From an uncultured Lachnospiraceae bacterium (GTDB taxonomy: Bacteria > Bacillota > Clostridia > Lachnospirales > Lachnospiraceae), in assembly GCA_910585965.1 (NCBI GenBank), contig CAJUHH010000008.1:62001-126000 (forward strand): a DNA stretch of 64,000 bases, in the 5' to 3' direction. Positions 41,946 to 51,228 of the stretch are shown here, one piece after another. The position numbers were made by a program, and so were the translations under genes. Below the pieces are notes generated by a model. That model ran no database searches and was not told the origin of the DNA. It worked only from the letters and a program-made list of their open reading frames with translations. Each line of letters begins with the position of its first letter. Within the stretch, counting starts at the first letter, position 1.

Positions 41946-43796
41946 TTACACCAATTTGATCCTGTAATGCCCCATCCAGTCATTCACCTGCAAGAGATAT
42001 GCCAGAAGCTGCGGCCCCGCCATCAGCTGCCCGTAGAAAGGCCGCGCATAATCGGAAGGCTGCTCCATAAACTTTTTCACCTTTTCTCCGTCCAACAATA
42101 CCCGGATCGGCGCATTGGCATCCTCCAGCACTTCCAGCATATGCCTTCGCACAAGCCGCTCATAAGCCGGATCATAAGTCTTCGGATAGGGACTCTTCTT
42201 CCTATACAAAATCTCCTCCGGCAGATACTCCTTCCCCGCAGCCCTCAGCAGGGCCTTTACGATTCCATCCCTATATTTCATATTCCAAGGCACGTTCCAC
42301 GCATATTCGATAATCCTATGGTCGGCAAAAGGCACCCGCGCTTCCAGCCCCACATGCATGCTGGTGCGGTCCATCCGGTCCAGCAATGTCTGCATAAACC
42401 ACCGCAGATTCAAGTAAGAAATCTCTCTCCGTCTTTTTTCCTCCGCGTTTTCCCCTTCCAGAACCGGCGTTTCCTCCACCGTCCGGCGGTAAGCCTCCTG
42501 CGCATACTCCCGCAGCGGCAGTTCCCGCAGCACATCGTCCCTTAACAACATTGTCCTCGGCCCAAAATCCATGGACCAGGGAAAAATATCCGCCTCAAAG
42601 CACTCTTTTTTATGAAACCACGGATATCCCCCGAAAATCTCATCCGCGCATTCCCCGGTCAGCGCCACCTTATGGCATGCCGCTACTTTTCCGCAAAAAT
42701 ATAACATGGACGACTCCACGTCCGCCATGCAGGGCAGGTCCCGCGCCCGTACCGCCTCGAACAGATAATCGTACAATTCCTCGTTCCGGCACTCCAGATA
42801 ATGGTGCCTCGTCCCTGCATCCTTTTTCACCTTATCCACCCAGGGGCGATCTTGGGAAGGCTGGAAAGCATTGGCCTGGAAATTCACATCGTTATCCTTG
42901 AAATCAAAGGAATAGGTATCCAATACCTTTCCCTTCTTGCGCAATTTCCTGCTGCAGATCGCCGTCACCAGGCTGCTGTCCACGCCGCCCGATAGAAAAG
43001 TGCAGATCGGTACATCCGACAACATCTGTATCCTTACCGCATCCTCCAGAAGGTACTGCATCTTCTCCACCGTATCCTCCCAGGAATCCTCGTGCATCCG
43101 GCTTTCCAGCTTCCAATAGCAATGTTCGAAACAGCCCTCTGCCCCGCATTCCAGAAAATGCCCCGGCAATACCTCGAAAACACCTCGAAACACCCCTTTT
43201 CCGTATGTTTTCGCAGGCCCCAGCCCCAGCACCTCGCATAATCCTTCTTTGTCCACCGTCGGCTCTTCCCCCGGAAAGCAGAAAATCCCTTTGATTTCGG
43301 AAGAAAAAATCACCGTGTCGCCATTTTTTTTATAAAAGCAGGGCTTCACCCCGGCTCTGTCCCGGAACAGAAACAGCTTTCCCAGCCTCCCGTCCCAGAT
43401 GCCAAAAGCGAAGATCCCGTTCAGTTTCTTTACAAAATCAGCCCCATACCGCATATAGCCTGCCAAAATCACTTCTGTATCGCTGTCGGTCAGGAACTTT
43501 TCCCCCGCCCCTTCCAGCTCTTTTTTCAGTTCGTCCATATTATAGATTTCTCCATTATAGACGATCGCCCAAACATTTTCGCCCTCCCGTCTTACCATGG
43601 GCTGCTGTCCTGCCAGCAGATCGATAATGGAAAGCCTCACATGGGCCAGCCCGCAATGCTCCGCCAAAAAAATCCCGTCCTCGTCCGGCCCCCTGTGTTT
43701 CTGCCGCCGGTTCATCTGTTCCAGCACGGAAACCCATTTTTTCTCCCCGGCCTTATAATTTTCTCTCCCGTTAAAAAAACCAGCAATCCCGCACAT
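41946..43796 (-). CDS. asnB: asparagine synthase (glutamine-hydrolysing)
   Basis: A 616-residue class II glutamine amidotransferase. Cys2 after the initiator (MCGIAGFF) is the glutaminase nucleophile. The synthetase domain carries the PP-loop CTFLSGGVDSSLVTAI and the later LTGECADEIFGGYPW. The ATG at 43796 has GGAGG 7 nt upstream, and the Cys must be N-terminal, so the open extension to 43922 is excluded. It lies 47 bp after dpaB on the same strand. Bacillus has a sporulation-specific homologue of similar length (AsnO), so joint expression with the spore genes is plausible. Confidence 0.93.
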   Translation of the reverse strand: MCGIAGFFNGRENYKAGEKKWVSVLEQMNRRQKHRGPDEDGIFLAEHCGLAHVRLSIIDLLAGQQPMVRREGENVWAIVYNGEIYNMDELKKELEGAGEKFLTDSDTEVILAGYMRYGADFVKKLNGIFAFGIWDGRLGKLFLFRDRAGVKPCFYKKNGDTVIFSSEIKGIFCFPGEEPTVDKEGLCEVLGLGPAKTYGKGVFRGVFEVLPGHFLECGAEGCFEHCYWKLESRMHEDSWEDTVEKMQYLLEDAVRIQMLSDVPICTFLSGGVDSSLVTAICSRKLRKKGKVLDTYSFDFKDNDVNFQANAFQPSQDRPWVDKVKKDAGTRHHYLECRNEELYDYLFEAVRARDLPCMADVESSMLYFCGKVAACHKVALTGECADEIFGGYPWFHKKECFEADIFPWSMDFGPRTMLLRDDVLRELPLREYAQEAYRRTVEETPVLEGENAEEKRRREISYLNLRWFMQTLLDRMDRTSMHVGLEARVPFADHRIIEYAWNVPWNMKYRDGIVKALLRAAGKEYLPEEILYRKKSPYPKTYDPAYERLVRRHMLEVLEDANAPIRVLLDGEKVKKFMEQPSDYARPFYGQLMAGPQLLAYLLQVNDWMGHYRIKLV

Positions 43797-43842
43797 ACGA
43801 CTTCCTCCAAACCAAAACTTATTCCAACAGACCGCCCGAAAG

Positions 43843-44427
43843 TCATGCCAGCAAGGGCTGTATCTGCTTTCCTTCCAGCGCCATTTCCAGCGTAGGGATA
43901 ATCTTCCCGCAATCCGCCACAAGGGAATTGGGTTTCTTTATCGCATCATCCTGTCCAAAAGGAACGAAATATACATTCTTTGTATTCAATAATGTGCCAA
44001 TATTTTTCATATTCATTCCCAGCCCGTCATTGGTGGAAATAAAAATAACGAGAGGCTTTCCATTCCTGAGATGGGCTTTTGCCGCCATCAGCACGGCGGT
44101 ATCCGTGATCCCGTTCGCCAGTTTCGCCGCCGTGTTCCCCGTGCAGGGAATGATCGCCAGAATATCCAAATATCCCTTCGGCCCTATCGGCTCCGCTTCC
44201 TCAATGCGCAGGATCGGCCTGCGCCCCGCAATCTCCTCCGCCCGTTTTAAAAAATCCTCCGGCTTGCCGAATCTGCTCCCGATCCCCTTCGCCGCATCCG
44301 AAAAAATAGGATATATTTCCGCCCCTGTCTCTTTTAAATGCTCCATCTCACGGAAAACTTTATCAAAAGTACAAAAGGAACCGCAAAAAGCAATTCCTAT
44401 TTTTTTCCCTTTCAATTCCATATCCAT
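43843..44427 (-). CDS. dpaB: dipicolinate synthase subunit B
   Basis: A 194-residue flavoprotein-like subunit (SpoVFB). GIAFCGSFCTFDKVF at the N terminus and IIPCTGNTAAKLANGITDTAVLMAAKAHLRN are the conserved flavodoxin-type segments. With DpaA it makes dipicolinic acid in the mother cell from a dihydrodipicolinate-pathway intermediate. The product is loaded into the spore with calcium. It follows dpaA by 12 bp. Its presence indicates a spore former. Confidence 0.95.
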   Translation of the reverse strand: MDMELKGKKIGIAFCGSFCTFDKVFREMEHLKETGAEIYPIFSDAAKGIGSRFGKPEDFLKRAEEIAGRRPILRIEEAEPIGPKGYLDILAIIPCTGNTAAKLANGITDTAVLMAAKAHLRNGKPLVIFISTNDGLGMNMKNIGTLLNTKNVYFVPFGQDDAIKKPNSLVADCGKIIPTLEMALEGKQIQPLLA

Positions 44428-44439
44428 CCATACCTTTCC

Positions 44440-45309
44440 TTATAATTTGCCAATCACATACTCGGACAGCCGCCTTGCCGATATCTCGCCCGCATACTTC
44501 CCCGGCAGTCCCAGGCAATGCACGGCATTTACCCGGCGTTCCTGCGCCTCCTCGTAATCCACTCCCCCCCTGCCGGAAGCGATGTCTATAATCAGGGCAT
44601 CTTTTCCCACTTTCTTCAGCACCTCTCCTTCGATCACAAGCGCAGGTATCGTATTGTAAATATATTCAAACTCTCCTATTTTTCCCTCCAATTCTTTCAA
44701 CGGCAGCACATCCATGCCAAAAGCCTCCGCCATAGCCAATTCCGCCGCATTGCTGCCGCATACCGTAACATGAGCCGACAATCCTTTTAACTTTTCTCCC
44801 AATACCTTCCCGCATCTTCCATAGCCGAGCACCAAAGTCCTGCTATGGTGTATATTGGTCTGTTTATGGATCATTGCCTCCAGAACCGCCCCTTCCGCAG
44901 TCGCAACCGCATTAAAAATAGCGATTCCTTCATCCTTCATAAAATCATAACAGGCAATCCCCCTCTCACTGCATTCCTGCCGGAAGCCTTCCGGGATCAC
45001 GCCCCCGAATATCTTATGATGCTTTCGGATATGGCGGGACAGCTCCCGCAGATTCACGATTCCCTTCTTCTCCATCGGTATCCCGCCTACAATAACCGGA
45101 GCCGATTCCACCGCCTGTTTCAAAAAATCCGCATACCCGTCCGCTTCTATCTTTCTATCCGTTCTACGGTCAATCTTATAACCAATAACACGATAACCCC
45201 TTTCCATAAAAAAGGGTATCATACAAGCCGTGCGCTTATCCCCGCCGACCACTGCAACATCATAGCCTTTTTCAAGAACTTCCTTTTTTGCAAAAGCATG
45301 CTCCTCCAT
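44440..45309 (-). CDS. dpaA: dipicolinate synthase subunit A
   Basis: A 289-residue NAD(P)-binding subunit (SpoVFA). YDVAVVGGDKRTACMIPFF starts the substrate-binding part, and TLVLGYGRCGKVLGEKLKGL is the Rossmann nucleotide loop. IASGRGGVDYEEAQE and ALGLPGKYAGE-like (HCLGLPGKYAGEISA) follow near the end. I choose the ATG at 45309, which has GGAGG 5 nt upstream; the frame is open to 45393. It is first in dpaA-dpaB-asnB. A mother-cell (sigma K or E) promoter is expected, but I could not assign one. Confidence 0.94.
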   Translation of the reverse strand: MEEHAFAKKEVLEKGYDVAVVGGDKRTACMIPFFMERGYRVIGYKIDRRTDRKIEADGYADFLKQAVESAPVIVGGIPMEKKGIVNLRELSRHIRKHHKIFGGVIPEGFRQECSERGIACYDFMKDEGIAIFNAVATAEGAVLEAMIHKQTNIHHSRTLVLGYGRCGKVLGEKLKGLSAHVTVCGSNAAELAMAEAFGMDVLPLKELEGKIGEFEYIYNTIPALVIEGEVLKKVGKDALIIDIASGRGGVDYEEAQERRVNAVHCLGLPGKYAGEISARRLSEYVIGKL

Positions 45310-45407
45310 ACATTCCTCCACGATATATTCTGCCTTTGACAGCGACACCCTTAAACTATTACTATGCCTTTTCCCCGGCCTCGTGCCTGTCAAAGGCTGT
45401 AATTTTG

Positions 45408-45436
45408 TTTACTATTTTCTCTTTATCCGTTATAAT
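45408..45436 (+). promoter_or_regulatory. promoter of the SIR2-domain gene
   Basis: TTTACT, a 17-bp spacer and TATAAT (45431-45436), ending about 58 bp before the start codon. This is a good vegetative match, which suggests the gene is expressed constitutively. Confidence 0.6.
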
Positions 45437-45494
45437 AGGGAAAAGGCAGTGGTTATAAGATGGCAATAATTGAAAAAAAGGATAGGTAAGATAA

Positions 45495-47117
45495 ATGGAC
45501 AGTTACATTAAATCACAAATAGAAAATACGATATCTTCTTTCCAACAGCTTCCTTATTTATTTGTAGGCACTGGCCTGTCCATCCGATACGCTAATGCCC
45601 CTGGTTGGAATGAGTTATTATACGATATTTGGGAGATTATTTACCCTGATAAAACAGTACGTGATTTTGAAAAACTGAAACAAAAAATCGAAATGGATAT
45701 CAACTTAAAATTTGTGGATTTAAAACCGGAAGAGCAGAAATATTATGCAAACCCTATTTTGGCTTCTAACATTGAGAAAGATTTCTGCTCGCTATACTAC
45801 TCCTCCGACAACTTTGATTCAAAAGTCTTTACCGATAAGGAAAATGATGATATTATTTCACATCGTCATAATCCCTTTAAGTATTATGTTGCAAAAAAAC
45901 TTAAGGAAATTGTTTTAGATCCCTCCTTGCCGGATTATGATGAATTACAATACCTTGTGCAAAATCAAAATAAATTTGCCGGAGTCATAACAACTAATTA
46001 TGATTCCATATTAGAAAATATTTTCAAGGATTTCACTGTTTTAGTGGGGCAGGATAGTTTACTCCTTGCTAATACGTTAAATATCTTTGAAATTTTCAAA
46101 ATACACGGCTGTTCAACCAATCCAAATTCTATCATCCTGAATGAAATGGATTATGAAAACTTCGACAGAAAGTTGAAGTATCTATCGGCTAAACTTTTAA
46201 CAATTTTTGTTGAGCATCCTATCATCTTTATCGGTTATGGATTAGGCGATGTGAATATACGAAAACTTTTTCAAGAGATTGCAGAATGCCTTACTGCCAA
46301 ACAATTAGAAAAAATCAAAGATAATTTTATCTTCATTTTACCCGCATTTGGTGCTAAAGAAAGCTTTGGAAAAAGAGAAATTGTTTTTGGTAAACATTCT
46401 ATTATCATCAACGAATTTGTGTTGAACGATTATAGTTTTGTATATCAATCCCTTTCCAAAATCCAAAGTTCTATGCCAATAAAATTAGCGCGTAAATTGC
46501 AAAATATGGTATGCAATTATGTCTATTCAGCAGAAGCACAGAATAATATACTTTTCGGCGATATAGACAGCCCTGATATTGATGATAATAAGGCGGCCGT
46601 TTATTTTGGCAAAATCGATACTGTTACCCAAATGGGATTTAGCTATTTTAGCATTGATGAAATTCTGGAAGACGTACTTTTTAACAATAAGCCATATTTA
46701 ATCAATCCACAGTTAATTGAAAAAACATTTAAAAATATAAGGATCAGTGCCGGTTCAACACTTCTCCCTATATATAAATATATCAATAAATTAAATTACC
46801 CACTAAGTTCTATTCCATCCAATTATAATATCATTGATGGATATGACGATGCGGATATCAGGCCAACATCAACCGACATTAAAAATTATATTAAAAAGGG
46901 AACAACCTTTCACTCTATTTATGATATTGAAGCACGTTATCCAGACCACATTCCGAAACAAGCGGCAAACATAAAACAGTTTGCCCAAAACATCTCAACA
47001 GACGAATTAGAAGTATACCTAAAGAAATATTTTTACACTGACATGTACCGAAAATATAAGTCTCTTTTCAGAAAGCTAATAGCACTTTATGATTACAAAA
47101 GATATGCTCCAAAATAA
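45495..47117 (+). CDS. SIR2-like domain protein, candidate NADase defence effector
   Basis: A 540-residue protein with an N-terminal SIR2_2-type domain. Visible are FVGTGLSIRY (NAD loop, residues 23-32), VITTNYDSILE (Thr166-Asp170), FKIHGC (catalytic His204) and FIGYGLGDVNI (245-255). This variant, without the zinc-binding cysteines of sirtuin deacylases, is found in anti-phage proteins (DSR, ThsA, Avs-type) that deplete NAD. The C-terminal part of about 200 residues is rich in Ile, Asn, Lys and Tyr and matches nothing that I know; it may sense infection. The gene is far more AT-rich than its neighbours, stands alone and interrupts a housekeeping stretch, which suggests horizontal transfer. 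Confidence 0.8.
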   Translation: MDSYIKSQIENTISSFQQLPYLFVGTGLSIRYANAPGWNELLYDIWEIIYPDKTVRDFEKLKQKIEMDINLKFVDLKPEEQKYYANPILASNIEKDFCSLYYSSDNFDSKVFTDKENDDIISHRHNPFKYYVAKKLKEIVLDPSLPDYDELQYLVQNQNKFAGVITTNYDSILENIFKDFTVLVGQDSLLLANTLNIFEIFKIHGCSTNPNSIILNEMDYENFDRKLKYLSAKLLTIFVEHPIIFIGYGLGDVNIRKLFQEIAECLTAKQLEKIKDNFIFILPAFGAKESFGKREIVFGKHSIIINEFVLNDYSFVYQSLSKIQSSMPIKLARKLQNMVCNYVYSAEAQNNILFGDIDSPDIDDNKAAVYFGKIDTVTQMGFSYFSIDEILEDVLFNNKPYLINPQLIEKTFKNIRISAGSTLLPIYKYINKLNYPLSSIPSNYNIIDGYDDADIRPTSTDIKNYIKKGTTFHSIYDIEARYPDHIPKQAANIKQFAQNISTDELEVYLKKYFYTDMYRKYKSLFRKLIALYDYKRYAPK

Positions 47118-47310
47118 AAGAAGGTACAATCCCCTTTTTTCAGATTTCCCAAAGAGAAACCATCCAAAAAGTTCATATACCTTGTACTTTTATTATATTT
47201 TAAATACATGTTTATTATACCAATTTTAATAAAAAAAACAAGTGATAAAAGCACCAAATTTAATGCAGTTATTTTAAAAAAATTCTCACTTTAATCACGA
47301 AACAGTATTA

Positions 47311-48210
47311 CTATTTATTTATATCCAAATTCCTATATTCCCGAGGCGTACAGTTATAAAAGCGCTTAAAAATTTTAGAAAAATTACTCGGGCTGTCAAA
47401 GCCGCATAACGTTGCTATCTTTGAAATGCTGTCTGCCGGATTCCCTAACAGCATTTCAGCTCCCTGCATGACCCTATATTTTAACAAATATTGAACCGGG
47501 GAAAGCTGGATTGTTTTTTGAAAGCAGCGCAGACATTCCCTTTCGCTGATATCAGCTGTGCCGGCAATTTCCGACACAGATATATCATCAGAAAAATTTT
47601 TATGAATAAATGCGAGCATTTTCCTAATACGGAGATTGTCTTGATTCAGCCGGATATTTCGCATTTCCGCCTGTGGCTTCAGTTCCCCATATAAGAAAAG
47701 GCAGATACGGGATAACTTTTCCCTCACAATAAATTCATATCCGTAACAATCGTTCGCCAGCGCCTCAAATGCACAGAGAAACCAATGCGCCACGTCCTCA
47801 TTGTCCTCCGCTTTTATAAAATATCCGCAAAAGCTGCCGCAGGCCAATAACGGCTGTATATATTTTTTTGCAAATACAAAATCTTCATTTCCTGTAATAA
47901 GTGCCGGGCTGAAAACAAGGGAACACAATTCACATTCTGCGACAGCCGCACCATAATGAAGCACATTGGAATTGATAACCACACAGTCTCCCTTTTGCAG
48001 AAGAAAAGATTCTGACGGTATTTTTATTTCCATTTGCCCGTTTTTTATATACACAATTTCCATTTCCTCATGCCAGTGCCATGGAATAATATCTTCCTGC
48101 CTGTCCCTGTGGCAGGAAGAATACCCGGCACAGGGAAATTCCAGGCTCCCATGCGGCTGGAGTTCTTTTGACGCGCTGTTTAAGTTTAATCCGCATTCTT
48201 GTAATGCCAT
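47311..48210 (-). CDS. AraC-family transcriptional regulator
   Basis: A 299-residue regulator. An N-terminal cupin (about 25-120; HWHEEMEIVYIKNGQMEIKI, GDCVVINSNVLHYG) probably binds a small ligand. The C-terminal double helix-turn-helix (about 195-295) shows DDISVSEIAGTADISERECLRCFQK and SISKIATLCGFDSPSNFSKIFKRFYNCTPREYR. It is divergent from an MFS transporter with 147 bp between the starts, so it probably controls that gene. No ligand can be named. Confidence 0.92.
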   Translation of the reverse strand: MALQECGLNLNSASKELQPHGSLEFPCAGYSSCHRDRQEDIIPWHWHEEMEIVYIKNGQMEIKIPSESFLLQKGDCVVINSNVLHYGAAVAECELCSLVFSPALITGNEDFVFAKKYIQPLLACGSFCGYFIKAEDNEDVAHWFLCAFEALANDCYGYEFIVREKLSRICLFLYGELKPQAEMRNIRLNQDNLRIRKMLAFIHKNFSDDISVSEIAGTADISERECLRCFQKTIQLSPVQYLLKYRVMQGAEMLLGNPADSISKIATLCGFDSPSNFSKIFKRFYNCTPREYRNLDINK

Positions 48211-48357
48211 ATTCCCCCCATTTCTGCGCGGCTTTATTGCGCAAGTCCATTTTTGTGCGTTTGGCGGTTTTTTTATATTATATGTCCGAAAATGTATTGT
48301 ATCAAGTGCTGTTTGACGGTATTCTTTTGATAAAGAAAAGCGCAGGAGGGCAAAAAG

Positions 48358-49557
48358 ATGTTTCAGTTATTGTTGGTTATTATTTATCTTGCTTTTATCA
48401 GCCTGGGGCTTCCAGATTCCTTATTAGGTTCCGCCTGGCCGGCCATGTATCGGGAGTTTTCCGTTCCCGTTTCTTATGCGGGCGGGATTTCTATGATTAT
48501 CGCTGTCGGGACGATTGTTTCCAGCCTGCAAAGCGACCGATTGACAAAACGATTCGGGACAGGGAAAGTTACGGCTGCCAGCGTGCTAATGACTGCTGTT
48601 GCGCTGTTCGGATTTTCCATCAGCCATTCTTATGTTTCCTTGTGTCTGTGGGCCGTCCCCTACGGGCTTGGCGCAGGAAGCGTGGACGCTTCTTTGAATA
48701 ATTATGTCGCGCTCCACTATGCAAGCAGACATATGAGCTGGCTTCATTGCATGTGGGGCATTGGCGCTTCACTCGGCCCGTATATCATGGGTTATGCTCT
48801 CTCCGGCGGATTGGGTTGGAATATGGGTTATCGCTATATTGCCATTCTTCAGGTTGCATTGACCGCCGTCCTTGTTTTCAGCCTGCCATTATGGACAAAG
48901 CAGGCAGCAGATAATACGGAACAGCCAGACGGGGCAGGAAAAATCAAGCCGCTTTCTTTGCACCAGATTATCAGAATCCCGGGCGCAAAAGAGGTTATGA
49001 TTACGTTTTTCTGTTATTGCGCCCTTGAACAAACAGCCGGCTTATGGGCAAGCAGTTACCTTGTGCTGCACCGTGAATTACCAGCAGAAACCGCCGCCGG
49101 ATTTGCCAGCCTGTTTTTTATCGGGATTACGGCCGGCAGAGCTTTCAGCGGATTTTTGACAATGAAGCTAAATGATACGAAGATGATACGGCTTGGGCAG
49201 GGATTTATGCTGGTCGGCATTGTGCTTTTGTTTCTGCCATTTGGAAGCATAACTGCACTGCTCGGTTTGATTTTTGTCGGACTCGGCTGCGCCCCGGTTT
49301 ATCCTTCCATCATACATTCCACCCCGGAACATTTTGGAGCAGATAAATCACAGGCTATGATCGGCGTACAAATGGCATCCGCCTATGCGGGGACTTGTTT
49401 TATGCCGCCGATTTTCGGATTTATCGCCAACCATATCCATGTTGCACTGTTCCCGGTTTATTTGCTGGCAATATTAGCTCTTATGGCTGCCATGCATGAA
49501 AAAATGCTGCCGAAAGTATCTGCAAATAAAACCAAAAAGGACGATTTCCATTCGTAA
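48358..49557 (+). CDS. MFS transporter (12 TM)
   Basis: A 399-residue major facilitator. It has 12 predicted helices with the loop 2-3 motif SDRLTKRFGTGKV (motif A-like) and its weaker second-half counterpart LTMKLNDTKMIRLG. LPDSLLGSAWPAMYREF in helix 1 is typical of the sugar/fucose-type MFS group in Firmicutes. An AGGAGGG site precedes the start. It is under the likely control of the divergent AraC protein. Substrate unknown. Confidence 0.88.
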   Translation: MFQLLLVIIYLAFISLGLPDSLLGSAWPAMYREFSVPVSYAGGISMIIAVGTIVSSLQSDRLTKRFGTGKVTAASVLMTAVALFGFSISHSYVSLCLWAVPYGLGAGSVDASLNNYVALHYASRHMSWLHCMWGIGASLGPYIMGYALSGGLGWNMGYRYIAILQVALTAVLVFSLPLWTKQAADNTEQPDGAGKIKPLSLHQIIRIPGAKEVMITFFCYCALEQTAGLWASSYLVLHRELPAETAAGFASLFFIGITAGRAFSGFLTMKLNDTKMIRLGQGFMLVGIVLLFLPFGSITALLGLIFVGLGCAPVYPSIIHSTPEHFGADKSQAMIGVQMASAYAGTCFMPPIFGFIANHIHVALFPVYLLAILALMAAMHEKMLPKVSANKTKKDDFHS

Positions 49558-49579
49558 ATTCTATGACAGGAGGCCGTAT

Positions 49580-49696
49580 ATGATAGATTTGCATATGCAC
49601 AGCAAATATAGCGAAGATAGAGAATTTACGCCGTCCGAATGCGCGGAAAAAGGGATTTCTTATATTCCAGGCATCGAAATCGACTGCACGGGATAG
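49580..49696 (+). pseudogene. remnant of a PHP-domain gene
   Basis: A 38-codon frame behind AGGAGG starts MIDLHMHSKYSEDREFTPSE, the N terminus of a typical PHP phosphoesterase with its HxH metal motif. It continues into AEKGISYIPGIEIDCTG, which in intact relatives lies about 25 residues further on. A short internal deletion and a missing C-terminal portion therefore leave a dead stub. It follows the MFS gene by 22 bp and was probably part of that operon. Confidence 0.65.
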
Positions 49697-49756
49697 GACA
49701 ACATGGCTGAACAACTGGCACTCGGGCAGGGAAAAATTTCTCCCTGCACATAAAAT

Positions 49757-49793
49757 AATCCCGGAAACGCCCATTTACAGCATTTCCGGGATT
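49757..49793 (-). terminator. terminator of the phosphofructokinase gene
   Basis: A perfect 11-bp stem (aatcccggaaa/tttccgggatt) with a 15-nt loop and a T-rich 3' side on the minus strand lies 22 bp past the stop codon. Confidence 0.75.
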
Positions 49794-49814
49794 GTATCCG
49801 TTACCAAGATTCTA

Positions 49815-51044
49815 TTATTTCCTTACCAGATGCCTCGGCAGACCATTTACAAACAACGGCTGCAATTCACCCATAATCAATGGTCTTGCATATTTCTCAT
49901 ACCCATCGTTCAGGCCGCATCCATCTTCGGTAATCCACTCTGCGGGAACCGGTCTTTCCACGTTAGCGATTGCATGAATATCATATGCGCTTGTACCGCA
50001 CTGGTACGGATCATCGCCATTCCTGTCAAGCGTGATCATCATGCCGGTCTTTCCTTCTTCTGCCGCCATAACCGCATCGAAGCCAACCTGGAATGCCTCG
50101 TTGATATCCGTCAGGGAAGCAAGATGGGTTGCCGCGCGCTGCAAAGTGGAAAACTCTACGGCACGAGTCTTAAGCCCTGTCTCAGCCGCCACGAGGGAAG
50201 CCAGATAAGCCGCCGTACCGGATAACTGCTTATGGCCGAACGCGTCCACCTTCTTATCCGCATCTGCCAGCTCGCATACAAAACGCCCGTCTGCCAAGGA
50301 TACGCCTTCGGATACTGCGATGACTACGGAATGTTTCGTCTCTGCCAGATGTTTTACTTTTTCCATAAATTTATCCACATCGAAAGTTACTTCCGGCAGA
50401 TAAATAGCATCTACGCCGCTGCAATCCTCGCCCTTTGCCAGAGCCGCCGCCGCTGTCAGCCATCCCGCATGGCGTCCCATAATCTCCACCAGGCAGACCG
50501 TCGGCTTCTCCACGCCGAAGGACTCGTTGTCACGGATAATTTCTTTCAGGCTGGCCGCAATATATTTTGCTGCGGAACCATACCCGGGGCAATGGTCGGT
50601 GATCGGAAGATCGTTGTCAATCGTCTTCGGCACGCCCATGAATCTCTGCGGTTTATTGTGGGCCGCCGCGTAATCGGACAGCATCTTTACCGTATCCATG
50701 GAATCATTGCCGCCTGCATAGAATAAGCATTCAATATCATGCTTTTCCATAATTTCAAAGACTTTTTCATATACTTCTTCATGGCCTTCAATCTTCGGCA
50801 TCTTAAAACGGCAGGAGCCTAAAAATGCGGAAGGGGTTCTCTTTAACAGCTCAATGCCTGTCTCGTCTGCCAGATATTCATCCAAGTCGCACAGATTGTC
50901 CTGCAGAAATCCCTGAATGCCATGCACCATTCCATATACTTTTTTCACGCCCAGCTTTTTAGCCGCCGCATATACTCCGGCCACAGATGAATTAATAACA
51001 GCCGTAGGGCCGCCAGACTGTCCAACAACAATACTTCCTTTCAT
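49815..51044 (-). CDS. pfp: 6-phosphofructokinase, PPi-dependent type
   Basis: A 409-residue group II phosphofructokinase. GQSGGPTAVINSS is the phosphate loop and GSCRFKMPK the substrate loop. YAGGNDSMDTV replaces the GGDGS of ATP enzymes, and GVPKTIDNDLPITDHCPGYGSAAK holds the catalytic Asp. The Lys in PKTIDND and the extra length point to pyrophosphate rather than ATP as phosphoryl donor. GGNDS instead of the usual GGDDS is a variation worth checking. It catalyses the committed, here reversible, step of glycolysis. Monocistronic, AGGAG site. Confidence 0.88.
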   Translation of the reverse strand: MKGSIVVGQSGGPTAVINSSVAGVYAAAKKLGVKKVYGMVHGIQGFLQDNLCDLDEYLADETGIELLKRTPSAFLGSCRFKMPKIEGHEEVYEKVFEIMEKHDIECLFYAGGNDSMDTVKMLSDYAAAHNKPQRFMGVPKTIDNDLPITDHCPGYGSAAKYIAASLKEIIRDNESFGVEKPTVCLVEIMGRHAGWLTAAAALAKGEDCSGVDAIYLPEVTFDVDKFMEKVKHLAETKHSVVIAVSEGVSLADGRFVCELADADKKVDAFGHKQLSGTAAYLASLVAAETGLKTRAVEFSTLQRAATHLASLTDINEAFQVGFDAVMAAEEGKTGMMITLDRNGDDPYQCGTSAYDIHAIANVERPVPAEWITEDGCGLNDGYEKYARPLIMGELQPLFVNGLPRHLVRK

Positions 51045-51228
51045 CGTTATCTCTCCTTTTATTTTTTTATGGTTTCTTTATATTGACTGCACTTCTTACA
51101 GTACAGCTAATCAGCACACACAATTATAGCAGATTCATAGTCCAAGCACAAGTTCTTTTCTGTCTTCTTTATGGGAATCCATGAATGAAAACGGCTGGCC
51201 GCGCCGGGATCTTCCGCCTCTTGGAATC

